Source: Sphingomonadaceae bacterium
GTDB lineage: Bacteria; Pseudomonadota; Alphaproteobacteria; Sphingomonadales; Sphingomonadaceae
Assembly: GCA_023384025.1 (NCBI GenBank)
Contig: JAHDXX010000006.1
Span: 1 to 30,317 of the forward strand
DNA length: 30,317 bases
Direction of reading: 5' to 3'
Made by a program: the position numbers and the translations under genes
The notes under the pieces: model-generated
Seen by the model: the letters and a program-made list of their open reading frames with translations, nothing else
What the model was told of the DNA's origin: nothing
Database searches by the model: none
In this document: piece by piece, positions 17,241 to 24,846 of the stretch
Layout of the letters: each line of letters starts with the position of its first letter
Position numbering within the stretch: the first letter of the stretch is position 1

Positions 17241-17270
17241 AATCCAATTAATATAGAGTCTTTATAGAAG
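17241..17270. other. AT-rich tract, candidate DNA-unwinding element
   Basis: About 79% A+T over 30 bases (containing ATTAATATAGAG and TTTATAG) in a strongly GC-rich genome. It lies directly beside the hemE start. It may be the unwinding element of oriC, the hemE promoter (TATAAA and TATATT are -10-like on the minus strand), or both. Confidence 0.5.
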
Positions 17271-17389
17271 GATGCTGGAGTCTGTTGGCCCTGTGGATAG
17301 CGGGGACAGAGGCCCCCTGCCCGATTTATCCCCGTTTGAACAGGCTGCCGATCAGTGCGAATCGCGGCAATGCCTGAGTCAAACACTGG

Positions 17390-17407
17390 TTATCCGCACT
17401 ATCCCCA
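17390..17407 (+). promoter_or_regulatory. Two abutting DnaA-box-like 9-mers
   Basis: TTATCCGCA (8/9 to the DnaA consensus) is directly followed by CTATCCCCA (7/9), with no spacer. Such an arrangement suggests cooperative DnaA loading. This is inferred from the motif only. Confidence 0.55.
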
Positions 17408-17571
17408 GCCTGCGGAAAACTGCCCGATGCTGTCGACAAAAGGCCTTGTCCCGGACTCGTATCGGGCAAGGAATCGGGCAATCGATCCGCCCCGAACTTG
17501 TCGGCAGCCCTGTCCCGTGGTTTATCCGGGCACTTGTCCACACGCTGCAAGACCGGGCCCGAACCGCATCC

Positions 17572-18417
17572 ATGAACCGCCTTCACCTGCATCTCGTTTC
17601 GGATTCGACCGGCGAAACGCTGGAAATGGTCGCCAAGGCTGCGCTTGCCCAGTTCGAGGATACCGAGATCGTGCGCCATTTCTGGCCGATGGTCCGTTCG
17701 CGCCAGCATCTTGACCGGATTGTCCCCGATCTTGCGGCCAACCCCGGCCTCGTGCTGTTCACGCTGGTCAATGCCGAGACCCGGGCCCGGCTGGAAGAGC
17801 ATTGCCGCCAGCTCGGCCTGCCAGCCGTCGCTGCGCTCGATTCGGTCACCGAAGCGCTGGAATCCCAGCTCGGGCAGGAAGCGCACGGCCGTCCCGGTCG
17901 CCAGCACACGATGGACGAGGCCTATTTCCGCCGGGTCGAAGCGATCCATTACACCATTGCGCACGATGACGGGATCGGGTGGGAGAATTGGGAAGAGGCC
18001 GACATCGTGCTCGCCGGGGTCAGCCGCACGTCGAAGACCCCGACCAGCATCTATCTCGCCAACCGCGGATTCAAGACGGCGAACATCCCGCTGGTGGTCG
18101 AAAGCCCGCCACCGCCCGCGCTGTTCTCGCTGCGCCGCCCGCTGGTGGTCGGCCTGACCACGGCGCCCGAACGGCTGGTCCAGGTGCGGCGCAACCGGCT
18201 GCTCAGCCTCAATGAAAGCGCCGAGACAGCCTATGTCGACAACGAGCGCGTCCGGGCCGAAGTCCAGTTCGCCCGCCGCATGTTCGCCGACAACGGCTGG
18301 CCGGTGATCGATGTCACCCGCCGCTCGATCGAGGAAACCGCTGCCGCGGTGATCCGCCTGCACGGCGAGCGTGACCGCAAGCACGACCTGCCCGAGGCAG
18401 GAGGCGGCGCGATATGA
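17572..18417 (+). CDS. ppsR: Pyruvate phosphate dikinase/PEP synthase regulatory kinase-phosphorylase (PPSR family, DUF299)
   Basis: This 281-residue bifunctional regulator is predicted to phosphorylate and dephosphorylate PPDK or PEP synthase on a threonine using ADP and Pi. MNRLHLHLVSDSTGETLEMVAKA at the start and the nucleotide-binding loop GVSRTSKTPTS are family hallmarks. NIPLVVESPPPPALF and the later GLTTAPERLVQVRRNRL also fit. I start it at 17572 because homologs begin with the LHLVSDSTGET segment; the frame stays open for 100 codons upstream, but that stretch is the origin and reads as non-protein. The gene next to hemE and the origin in Caulobacter and Rickettsia (RP001) belongs to this family as far as I recall. 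It overlaps maf by 4 bases. The symbol follows E. coli usage and is not the light-responsive PpsR. Confidence 0.9.
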   Translation: MNRLHLHLVSDSTGETLEMVAKAALAQFEDTEIVRHFWPMVRSRQHLDRIVPDLAANPGLVLFTLVNAETRARLEEHCRQLGLPAVAALDSVTEALESQLGQEAHGRPGRQHTMDEAYFRRVEAIHYTIAHDDGIGWENWEEADIVLAGVSRTSKTPTSIYLANRGFKTANIPLVVESPPPPALFSLRRPLVVGLTTAPERLVQVRRNRLLSLNESAETAYVDNERVRAEVQFARRMFADNGWPVIDVTRRSIEETAAAVIRLHGERDRKHDLPEAGGGAI

Positions 18418-18998
18418 TCGTGCTCGCCTCGAAGAGTGCTTCGCGTCGCGCCATGCTCGATGCCGCCGGGGTGGCCTACGAAGCCGTGCCCGCCGAAATC
18501 GACGAGCGGGCCCTTGAGGAATCGCTGCCCGGCCATGGCCCGGCGCGGGTTGCCCTGGCGCTCGCGCAGGCCAAGGCACAGGCGGTGTCGCGCCAACACC
18601 CGGACGCACTTGTCCTCGGCAGTGATTCGCTGGTCGCGGTCGACGGACGGCGTTTCGACAAGCCTGCCAGCCGCGAGCACGCGGGCGAACACCTGCGGTT
18701 CTTCTCCGGGCGGACGATGGAGCTGCACAGCGCTGCCGCGCTGGCCCGTGGCGGCGCGGTGATCTGGTCGCATGGCGATGTTGCCCGGTTGAAGGTGCGC
18801 ACCCTGAGCGAGGATTTCATCGAGGACTATCTTGCCCACGAATGGCCCGCGGTGGCCGGGTGCGTCGGGGTGTTCCGGATCGAGGCGCGCGGGGTGCAGC
18901 TCTTTGAAACTATCAACGGCGATCATTTCACCGTGCTCGGCATGCCATTGCTGCCCGTAATCGGCGCATTGCGCCAGTTCGGGAAGTTGCCCGAATGA
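18414..18998 (+). CDS. maf: Maf-like nucleoside triphosphate pyrophosphatase
   Basis: The 194-residue protein begins IVLASKSASRRAMLDAAG, the diagnostic Maf motif, and has LGSDSLVAVDGRRFDKP in the middle and GVFRIEARGVQLFETINGDHFTVLGMPL near the end. Members hydrolyse non-canonical or modified nucleotides, releasing pyrophosphate. It starts at the overlapping ATGA of ppsR and overlaps aroE by 4 bases, so the genes are translationally coupled. Confidence 0.94.
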   Translation: MIVLASKSASRRAMLDAAGVAYEAVPAEIDERALEESLPGHGPARVALALAQAKAQAVSRQHPDALVLGSDSLVAVDGRRFDKPASREHAGEHLRFFSGRTMELHSAAALARGGAVIWSHGDVARLKVRTLSEDFIEDYLAHEWPAVAGCVGVFRIEARGVQLFETINGDHFTVLGMPLLPVIGALRQFGKLPE

Positions 18999-19852
18999 CC
19001 CGCCCCTACGCAGAAGTGATCGGCGACCCGATCGCGCAGTCGAAGTCGCCCGCCATCCACGGCTTCTGGCTCGGCAAGCTGGGAATCGCGGCCGAATACC
19101 GCGCCTGCCACGTTACGGCCGACAAACTGGCTGACTATCTTGCCCAGCGCCGCGCCGATCCTGCCTGGCGCGGATGCAATGTCACCATGCCGCACAAGCA
19201 GGCGGTGATGTCCCTGCTCGACGTGGTGGACCCGCTCGCCGCGCGGATCGGAGCAGTGAACACAATCGTGCGACTGGAGGATAGTACGCTGGCAGGGTTT
19301 AATACCGATGCCGGCGGGTTCCTCGAACCGCTGCGGGATCGTCTTGCAGAGACCCACTATTACCGCATGGCGCGCATTCTGGGCACCGGCGGTGCGGCCC
19401 GGGCGATCATTGCCGCGCTGGCGGACGAAGGGTTCACCCTCGTGGTCGCCGGGCGCGATCCGGCCAAGGCACGAACCCTGCTGGACGAACTTGCCACTGC
19501 CGACGAGCACCATGCGGTCGACATCGCCCATTTTGCAGGGCCGACCGACTTCGCTTTCGATGACCGCGAGGGATGCCTCGATCTGGTCGTCAACGCATCC
19601 TCATTGGGAATGCAGGGGCAACCGCCGCTTGCCTTCGACTGGAGCCATGCGCCACCCGAAAGCATTGCCTATGATATCGTCACCGCCCCGCTCGACACCG
19701 CTTTCCTGCAAGGCGCGCGCGCGGCAGGCCATCGCACGGTGGACGGGCTGGCAATGCTGATCGGGCAGGCCGCTGCCGCATTCGAGCGCTTTTTCGGCCA
19801 GCCCGCCCCGCGCGAGCACGATGCGGAACTGCGCCGGATCCTGACTGCATGA
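18995..19852 (+). CDS. aroE: Shikimate dehydrogenase AroE
   Basis: The 285-residue enzyme reduces 3-dehydroshikimate to shikimate with NADPH in aromatic amino acid synthesis. The substrate site is visible as IGDPIAQSKSPAIH (Ser16, Ser18), the catalytic lysine as Lys68 in TMPHK, and Asp105 in NTDAGGF. The NADP-binding turn is LGTGGAARA. It overlaps maf upstream and coaE downstream by 4 bases each. The maf-aroE-coaE-dnaQ order is common in Alphaproteobacteria next to the origin. Confidence 0.96.
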   Translation: MTRPYAEVIGDPIAQSKSPAIHGFWLGKLGIAAEYRACHVTADKLADYLAQRRADPAWRGCNVTMPHKQAVMSLLDVVDPLAARIGAVNTIVRLEDSTLAGFNTDAGGFLEPLRDRLAETHYYRMARILGTGGAARAIIAALADEGFTLVVAGRDPAKARTLLDELATADEHHAVDIAHFAGPTDFAFDDREGCLDLVVNASSLGMQGQPPLAFDWSHAPPESIAYDIVTAPLDTAFLQGARAAGHRTVDGLAMLIGQAAAAFERFFGQPAPREHDAELRRILTA

Positions 19853-20448
19853 CCCGCCCGCTCATCATCGGCCTGACCGGATCCATCGGCATGGGCAAAT
19901 CGACTGTCGCTGCGATGTTCGAGGAACGCGGCGTGCCCGTGTTCGATGCCGATGCCGAAGTGCACCGGTTGCAAGGGCCGGGCGGCGCCCTGCTGCCTGC
20001 GATCGAAGCTGCCTTTCCCGGGACGACCGGGCCGGACGGTGTCGATCGCCCGGCCCTTGGTGCGCAGGTCTTCGGCGACGATGCCGCCCTCGCCCGGCTG
20101 GAGGCAATCGTCCACCCCGCTGTCGCTGCGGCAAGGCAGGCGTTCCTGATCGAGCACGCCGGGCAGCCGCTGGTGGTGTTCGATATCCCGCTGCTGTTCG
20201 AGAAAGGCGGCGCGGCGCAGGTCGACCGGGTGGTGGTTGTTTCTGCCCCGGCCGAAGTGCAGCGTGCGCGGGTGCTGGCCCGGCCGGGCATGACTGCGGA
20301 GAAGTTCGCCCAGATCCTCGCGCGGCAGGTGCCTGACGCTGACAAGCGCGCCCGGGCCGACCATATAGTCGATACCGGGACCAGCCTTGCCGCGACCCGC
20401 GCGGCGGTCGGCGCCCTGGTCGAGGAACTGCGAAAATTTCGCGGTTGA
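19849..20448 (+). CDS. coaE: Dephospho-CoA kinase CoaE
   Basis: This 199-residue P-loop kinase has GSIGMGKST at residues 11-19, DADAEVHRL after it, IVHPAV in the lid region and VFDIPLLFEKGG as a further hallmark. It phosphorylates dephospho-CoA in the last step of CoA synthesis. It overlaps the aroE stop by 4 bases and is followed by a 42-bp gap before dnaQ, which contains a CCCC...GGGG hairpin with no T-run. Confidence 0.96.
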   Translation: MTRPLIIGLTGSIGMGKSTVAAMFEERGVPVFDADAEVHRLQGPGGALLPAIEAAFPGTTGPDGVDRPALGAQVFGDDAALARLEAIVHPAVAAARQAFLIEHAGQPLVVFDIPLLFEKGGAAQVDRVVVVSAPAEVQRARVLARPGMTAEKFAQILARQVPDADKRARADHIVDTGTSLAATRAAVGALVEELRKFRG

Positions 20449-20490
20449 CCCCCCTTGCGCAGCGGGGCCTTGAGTCCGATAGTGTGACCA

Positions 20491-21177
20491 ATGCGTGAAA
20501 TCGTGTTCGATACCGAAACCACCGGCCTAGACCCCCAGAGCGGGGACCGGATGGTTGAAATCGGCTGTGTCGAACTGGTCAACCGGGTCGAGACCGGGGC
20601 CACCTTCCATGCCTACTTCAACCCTCAGCGTGACATGCCCGCGCAGGCCGAGGCGGTGCACGGGCTGTCAGCTGCGTTCCTGTCGGACAAGCCGCTGTTC
20701 GGCGCGCTGGCGGATGACCTGATGGCGTTTCTCGGTGATGCGCCGCTGATTGCCCACAATGCCGCATTCGACTTCGGCTTTCTCAATGCCGAGCTCAAGG
20801 CCTGCGGACGTGAGCCGGTCAGCCTTGACCGGATGGTCGACACCGTGGCGATCGCGCGCAAGAAACACCCCGGGGCCAAGCTGAGCCTCGATGCGCTGTG
20901 CACCCGCTACGGGGTGGATCGCAGCCACCGGGTCAAGCACGGCGCGCTGCTCGATGCCGAACTACTGGCCCAGGTCTATGTCGAGCTGACCGGCGGCCGG
21001 CAGATCGGGCTGGAACTGGCGGCGGAAGCTGTCGCGGTGGAAAGCACTGCCGGACGTGCGACTGTCCGGGTCGAGCGCGTGTTCCGCGCACCGCGGCCTC
21101 ATGCTGCCACGCCTGAGGAACAGGAACGCCATCAAGCCTTTATCAAGCAAATGCCTTCACCCCTCTGGGGCAAATGA
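20491..21177 (+). CDS. dnaQ: DNA polymerase III epsilon subunit (DnaQ)
   Basis: This is the 228-residue proofreading 3'-5' exonuclease. The DEDDh active site is visible as FDTETTGL (Asp7, Glu9), HNAAFDFGFL, and HRVKHGALLDAELLAQVY with the general-base His and last Asp. The C-terminal tail (about 180-228) is the likely polymerase-binding part. The start has no strong ribosome binding site. Its place about 3 kb from the putative origin matches other Alphaproteobacteria. Confidence 0.95.
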   Translation: MREIVFDTETTGLDPQSGDRMVEIGCVELVNRVETGATFHAYFNPQRDMPAQAEAVHGLSAAFLSDKPLFGALADDLMAFLGDAPLIAHNAAFDFGFLNAELKACGREPVSLDRMVDTVAIARKKHPGAKLSLDALCTRYGVDRSHRVKHGALLDAELLAQVYVELTGGRQIGLELAAEAVAVESTAGRATVRVERVFRAPRPHAATPEEQERHQAFIKQMPSPLWGK

Positions 21178-21217
21178 GGGGGTATTGCAGTCCCCCGCCA
21201 AACAAGGAGAAGAGACG

Positions 21218-21793
21218 ATGGATATCAGGGTATCGGGCCACCAGATGGATACGGGCGCGGCGCTGCAGGACCATGTCTCCGATCGCCTCAACACCATTGT
21301 CGAGAAGTATTTCGGCGGAGCCATTTCCTCGCAGGTCACCTTCGGCAAGGCGCCGGCCAGCATGGTCAGCTGCGATATCGTGACCCATGTCATGCATGGC
21401 TTGCTGCTCAAGGCCAATGCGACCGCGCCTGATGCGCATGTCGCGCTCGATCAGGCGGCGGAGAAGATCGACAAGCAGCTGCGCCGCTACAAGCGCCGGA
21501 TCCAGGACCGGCACGAGCAGAGCGCCCATGCCCTGCGCGAGGAAGAGGCGAGCTATCGCATTTTCGCCGCTCCCGAAGTCGAGGCCGAAGTCGAGGAAGA
21601 AGACGGTGCCGGTGCCCCGCCGATCATCGCCGAAACCACGGCCGACATTCCCGAAGCCAGTGTGGCGGACGCGGTGATGATGCTCGACCTTCGCCACACC
21701 AATGCCCTGCTGTTCAAAAACGCTGGCACCGGACGGCATAATATGGTTTACCGCCGCAACGACGGATCGATCGGCTGGGTCGAACCGCGGTAA
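21218..21793 (+). CDS. hpf: Ribosome hibernation-promoting factor, long form
   Basis: This 191-residue protein has the RaiA/HPF fold at residues 1-100 (MDIRVSGHQMDTGAALQDHV, ATAPDAHVALDQAAEKIDKQLRRYKRR). An acidic linker follows, then a C-terminal dimerisation domain (VMMLDLRHTNALLFKNAGTG, YRRNDGSIGWVEPR). The long form joins ribosomes into inactive 100S dimers in stationary phase. ATG at 21218 has a perfect AAGGAG 8 bases upstream. ptsN follows after 112 bp, echoing the rpoN-hpf-ptsN order of many Proteobacteria, but no rpoN is present here. Confidence 0.95.
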   Translation: MDIRVSGHQMDTGAALQDHVSDRLNTIVEKYFGGAISSQVTFGKAPASMVSCDIVTHVMHGLLLKANATAPDAHVALDQAAEKIDKQLRRYKRRIQDRHEQSAHALREEEASYRIFAAPEVEAEVEEEDGAGAPPIIAETTADIPEASVADAVMMLDLRHTNALLFKNAGTGRHNMVYRRNDGSIGWVEPR

Positions 21794-21905
21794 AGCCCCT
21801 CGCAGCACCTTTCGGGCGGCAAGGGCATCCTTCCCGAGGGAGAGTCTTTGTCAGCCCGGGGCTGTGCGCTCCAGTCCTGACTGTGTGCTGTGTGAAAACT
21901 GGTCA

Positions 21906-22367
21906 ATGGAACTGAACTACACCCTTTCCCCCCAAGCGCTCGCGATTGTCGATGCTGCCGGCAAGGCGGCGATCCTCGACATGTTGGCTGACCGGTTCGG
22001 CGCCGCCTACCGGCTCGATCCCGCCATGGTGCTCGAAGCGCTGGACGAGCGCGAGAAGCTCGGCAGCACCGGCTTCGGCCGCGGGGTGGCCATTCCCCAT
22101 GCGCGCATCGAAGGGATCAACCGCCCGGTCACCGTGTTCCTGCGCCTGGCGTCGCCGGTCGATTTCGATTCTGCTGACGATCTTCCGGTCGAGCTGGTGT
22201 TCGGCCTGCTCTCGCCTGCCAGCGCCGGGGCGACCCACCTCCATGCGCTGGTGGAAATCTCGCGCCTGATGCGCGACGAGGCATTGCAGGAGGCGCTGCT
22301 GGGGGCAGACAGCCCCGAGGCGCTCTATGCGCTTCTCACCAATGTGTCGGATCGTGACGTCGCCTGA
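21906..22367 (+). CDS. ptsN: PTS nitrogen-regulatory EIIA protein PtsN
   Basis: The 153-residue EIIA-Ntr protein has the active-site His65 in GRGVAIPHARI, the equivalent of His73 in E. coli, and ends in the usual helix pair. It receives phosphate from the NPr/EI-Ntr chain and regulates partners by its phosphorylation state; it does not transport sugar itself. The start at 21906 is chosen because the family sequence begins MELNYTLSPQA. The next gene starts inside its 3' end. Confidence 0.93.
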   Translation: MELNYTLSPQALAIVDAAGKAAILDMLADRFGAAYRLDPAMVLEALDEREKLGSTGFGRGVAIPHARIEGINRPVTVFLRLASPVDFDSADDLPVELVFGLLSPASAGATHLHALVEISRLMRDEALQEALLGADSPEALYALLTNVSDRDVA

Positions 22368-22821
22368 ACCCGTAGCGGCGTCACCGGAGCATTTGCGCGG
22401 GCTCGAGCGGCTTTATGCGTCCGCTGCGATCAACGCGTTGTTCCCCTCCACAATCACAATTCCCGGCGAAGGCCAGACGCAGATCAGCTTTACCGTCGAT
22501 CCGGCGCATTACCATGCTGCCAGGGCAGCGCATGGTACGCTCTATTTCAAGATGCTCGACGACGCGGCGTTCTACGCTGCGAACACCCTGGTGCCCGACC
22601 GTTTCCTGCTGACGACCGCGTTCAACCTGCATTTCTCCCGTCCCTTGCGCAGCGGACCGGTCATGGCCGAGGGGCGCTGGATCAGCGGCCGCCGCCGGGT
22701 GCTGGTGGCCGAAGCACGCCTGATCGATGGCGAAGGCGAGGAAGTCGGGCGCGGGACAGGCACGTTCATGCGCTCGCACATCCCCTTGTCGAGCCTTCCG
22801 GCATACCGCGGCGATGACTGA
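22327..22821 (+). CDS. PaaI/hotdog-fold thioesterase
   Basis: The 164-residue protein has a hotdog domain: HYHAARAAHGTLYFKMLDDAAFYAANTL forms the central helix, and TTAFNLHFSRPLRSGPVMAEGRW and GEEVGRGTGTFMRS the flanking strands. Members hydrolyse acyl-CoA thioesters; the substrate is unknown. ATG at 22327 has GAGG with a 6-base spacing but overlaps ptsN by 41 bases; ATG 22342 or GTG 22354 are possible later starts. It is coupled to the next gene, whose ATG lies 8 bases before this stop ends. Confidence 0.82.
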   Translation: MRFSPMCRIVTSPEPVAASPEHLRGLERLYASAAINALFPSTITIPGEGQTQISFTVDPAHYHAARAAHGTLYFKMLDDAAFYAANTLVPDRFLLTTAFNLHFSRPLRSGPVMAEGRWISGRRRVLVAEARLIDGEGEEVGRGTGTFMRSHIPLSSLPAYRGDD

Positions 22822-23149
22822 GCGTTTGCCCGCGCATGTCGAAGTGACCGGCCTCATTCGCGCGGTCGAGGCTGCGGGCGGCTTTGCCACTGTGCTTGCG
22901 CGCGGCGAGCGGGATGGCGGAACAGTGCTGCTGGTAACCATCCATCGCAGCGAACCAGCCGCGCTTTACGAACGCATGCCGCGACCCGACGGTTCGCGAC
23001 CGTTTCTTGCTGCAAAGCGGGAAAATACGGAGAATCCGCAGGAATTTTCCGATTATCTGGAGCGGAGGCGGCGTCAGGACCCCGATTTGTGGCTGGTTGA
23101 ACTGGATATCCCGGATGCGGAACGGTTCATCGCATCCTGGGCCAGTTAA
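22814..23149 (+). CDS. DUF1491 family protein
   Basis: This 111-residue protein matches a small alphaproteobacterial family of unknown function: the start RLPAHVEVTGLIRAVEAAGGFATVLARGERD, and the end YLERRRRQDPDLWLVELDIPDAERFI. It is cytoplasmic by lack of signal or membrane segments. The start overlaps the thioesterase stop by 8 bases, so the two are co-translated. The 199-bp gap after it holds no gene; a TTGACT at 23151 could be a -35 element for the hydrolase gene downstream. Confidence 0.85.
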   Translation: MTERLPAHVEVTGLIRAVEAAGGFATVLARGERDGGTVLLVTIHRSEPAALYERMPRPDGSRPFLAAKRENTENPQEFSDYLERRRRQDPDLWLVELDIPDAERFIASWAS

Positions 23150-23348
23150 GTTGACTTGTTACCTTTCCCGGGTAGGGGCGCGTCCGACTTCGTAAGGCGC
23201 AGGCGGCGAAGCGGCATTCCGGCCGCTAGCAGGCACGCAGACGGGGGACGGCCGGCAGGCCAGCAATAGGACCGAACCGAAATCGCAAGGAACGCGAACC
23301 GGTCCCAGCCTGCGACAGGGCCCGTCAACCGCACGTTTTGACGGACAG

Positions 23349-23999
23349 ATGAGTCTCTTTTCCCGCTACGCCAGCACGGCGGCGCTTGCCGTTGGTCTGG
23401 CCTTCACCGTTGCCGGAGCGGAACTTTCCGGCGCCCAGGCTGAAGAAACCGCACAGGACGCGGTTGGTTCCGCCGCCTTGACCGATGAACGCATGCCGGT
23501 CTTTGTTTCGCAGGAGGTGGTTCAGCCCCTGCCTGCTGCCCCCGAACAGGATGCTGCCGATCCCGCACCTGCTGCGCAGGCCGGATCGCTGCGCGAACTC
23601 GTTTCGGCCACCCCGACGGACGGGGCCTTGTCCGCCGAGCTCGAATGCCTCGCCGGGGCGATCTACTTCGAAGCGCGCGGCGAACCCCTCATGGGTCAGC
23701 TCGCGGTTGCCGAAGTGATCATCAACCGCAGCCAGTCGGGCCGCTTCCCCGCGACCTATTGCGGCGTGGTGCGGCAGCCGGGCCAGTTCTCGTTCGTGCG
23801 CAAGGGCGCGATCCCGCAGGCCCGCCGCGCTTCGCAGGCGTGGCGCAATGCGGTCGCTGTCGCGCAGATCGCCCATGGTGACCAGTGGCAGACCCACGCC
23901 GGTGACGCGCTCTATTTCCACGCGCGCAGCGTCCGCCCGAGCTGGAGCCATCGCAAGCAGGCGCTGGCTACGATCGACTCGCACATCTTCTATCGCTGA
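23349..23999 (+). CDS. SleB-like cell wall hydrolase
   Basis: This 216-residue protein has an N-terminal signal or anchor (STAALAVGLAFTVAGAELSGAQA), a Pro/Ala-rich linker, and a Hydrolase_2 (SleB) domain from about residue 97. ECLAGAIYFEARGEPLMGQLAVA carries the catalytic Glu motif (YFEARGE), followed by VIINRSQSGRFPATYCGVVRQPGQFSFV and ALYFHA. Such enzymes cut glycan strands of peptidoglycan in the periplasm. GGA lies about 4 bases before the ATG. It converges on xth across a hairpin. Confidence 0.9.
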   Translation: MSLFSRYASTAALAVGLAFTVAGAELSGAQAEETAQDAVGSAALTDERMPVFVSQEVVQPLPAAPEQDAADPAPAAQAGSLRELVSATPTDGALSAELECLAGAIYFEARGEPLMGQLAVAEVIINRSQSGRFPATYCGVVRQPGQFSFVRKGAIPQARRASQAWRNAVAVAQIAHGDQWQTHAGDALYFHARSVRPSWSHRKQALATIDSHIFYR

Positions 24000-24008
24000 T
24001 CCGTTCGG

Positions 24009-24027
24009 GCAGGGGCAGGGCCCCTGC
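24009..24027. terminator. Bidirectional terminator-like hairpin
   Basis: GCAGGGG pairs perfectly with CCCCTGC around a five-base loop. It lies in the 35-bp gap between the converging cell wall hydrolase and xth genes. There is no T-run, so termination strength is uncertain. Confidence 0.5.
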
Positions 24028-24034
24028 GCCGGAC

Positions 24035-24808
24035 TCAATCCCTGATCGAGACCCACACCGGGGCATGGTCGCTCGCCTTCTCGCGGCCGCGGTGGTCCTT
24101 GTCGACCCCGGCCGCTTCGAGCCGGTCGGCGAGTTCGGGCGAGAGCAGCAGGTGGTCGATCCGGAAACCGTGATCGCGCTGCCAGGCCCCGGCCTGGTAA
24201 TCCCAGTAGGTCCACACGCCCCCGCGCGGATTGAGCGTGGCAAGCGCGTCGGTCCACCCGTCGCCAAGCAGGCGGTGGTAGGCATCGCGCGACTCGGGCT
24301 GCATCAGCGCGTCGCTGGCCATCGCCTTGGGCGACCAGACGTCCGCATCGGTCGGGATGACATTGAAATCGCCGACCACCGCGCAGGGGATCTCCTGCGC
24401 CCAAAGCTCGGCCATGCGTGCGCCCAGCCGCTCCATCCACGCCAGCTTGTAATCGAACTTTGGGCCGGGCACCGGGTTGCCGTTGGGCAGGTAGATGCCG
24501 ACCACGCGCACGCCGTTGACGTCAGCCTCGAGATAGCGCGCCTGCTCGTCTTCGGGATCGCCGGGCAACCCGCGCTGGACTTCGACCGGCGCAACGCCAT
24601 CGGCAAGGATCGCGACTCCGTTGAAGCTTTTCTGGCCGTGCCAGATCGCGTGATAGCCGATCTTCGCGAATTCCTCGGCCGGGAAGCCTTCGTCCTGGGT
24701 CTTGATTTCCTGCAGGCAGGCGACCGTGGGCCGCGTTTCCTCGAGCCATTCGAGCAGGCGCGGCAGGCGCGCCTTGATTCCGTTGATGTTGAAGCTGGCG
24801 ATGCGCAT
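24035..24808 (-). CDS. xth: Exodeoxyribonuclease III / AP endonuclease
   Basis: The 257-residue enzyme cuts DNA at abasic sites and removes 3' blocking groups in base excision repair. Motifs seen in order: NINGIKARL, LQEIKTQDEGFP (catalytic Glu34), GIYLPNGNP, GDFNVIPTDADVW, TYWDYQAGAW, GFRIDHLLLS, and SDHAPVW with the catalytic His. It lies 38 bp downstream of erpA on the same strand; the erpA-xth pairing is frequent in Alphaproteobacteria. Confidence 0.96.
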   Translation of the reverse strand: MRIASFNINGIKARLPRLLEWLEETRPTVACLQEIKTQDEGFPAEEFAKIGYHAIWHGQKSFNGVAILADGVAPVEVQRGLPGDPEDEQARYLEADVNGVRVVGIYLPNGNPVPGPKFDYKLAWMERLGARMAELWAQEIPCAVVGDFNVIPTDADVWSPKAMASDALMQPESRDAYHRLLGDGWTDALATLNPRGGVWTYWDYQAGAWQRDHGFRIDHLLLSPELADRLEAAGVDKDHRGREKASDHAPVWVSIRD

Positions 24809-24846
24809 GGCTCAGGCTCTGCCTGATCGCGCGCGGCGCGTCCAAT

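Larger units (their letters stand above)
17229..17571. other. oriC: Putative chromosomal replication origin (oriC)
   Basis: This 343-bp region is the only long gene-free stretch in the window and sits between hemE and the ppsR homolog, the same neighbours as the mapped Caulobacter and proposed Rickettsia origins. Compared with the DnaA consensus TTATCCACA, I see 9-mers with 8/9 matches at 17292-17300 (minus strand), 17390-17398 and 17534-17542. Matches of 7/9 are at 17326-17334, 17399-17407 and 17431-17439 (minus strand), and a 6/9 is at 17522-17530. None is perfect. An AT-rich tract lies at 17241-17270. Six GANTC (CcrM-type) sites occur at 17256, 17278, 17359, 17376, 17454 and 17471. A 9-bp direct repeat ATCGGGCAA is at 17461 and 17473. 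Genes switch strand across it: hemE/hemJ/rho/mnm/par read left and ppsR to dnaQ read right. Confidence 0.8.

Noticed and set aside
17248..17262. CtrA box in the AT-rich tract of the putative origin (TTAA-N7-TCTT)
   Set aside because: Only two of four bases match in the second half-site, so it is too weak to report as a feature.
17272..17571. In-frame extension of the ppsR reading frame 100 codons upstream
   Set aside because: The extension covers the DnaA-box and GANTC-rich region, its product looks like no protein of this family, and homologs begin at the LHLVSDSTGET segment (17572).
17326..18609. Minus-strand open frame opposite ppsR
   Set aside because: It runs through the origin and opposite ppsR and maf, with no family features.
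20449..20490. Terminator between coaE and dnaQ
   Set aside because: The CCCC/GGGG hairpin is short and has no T-run, so I mention it only with coaE.
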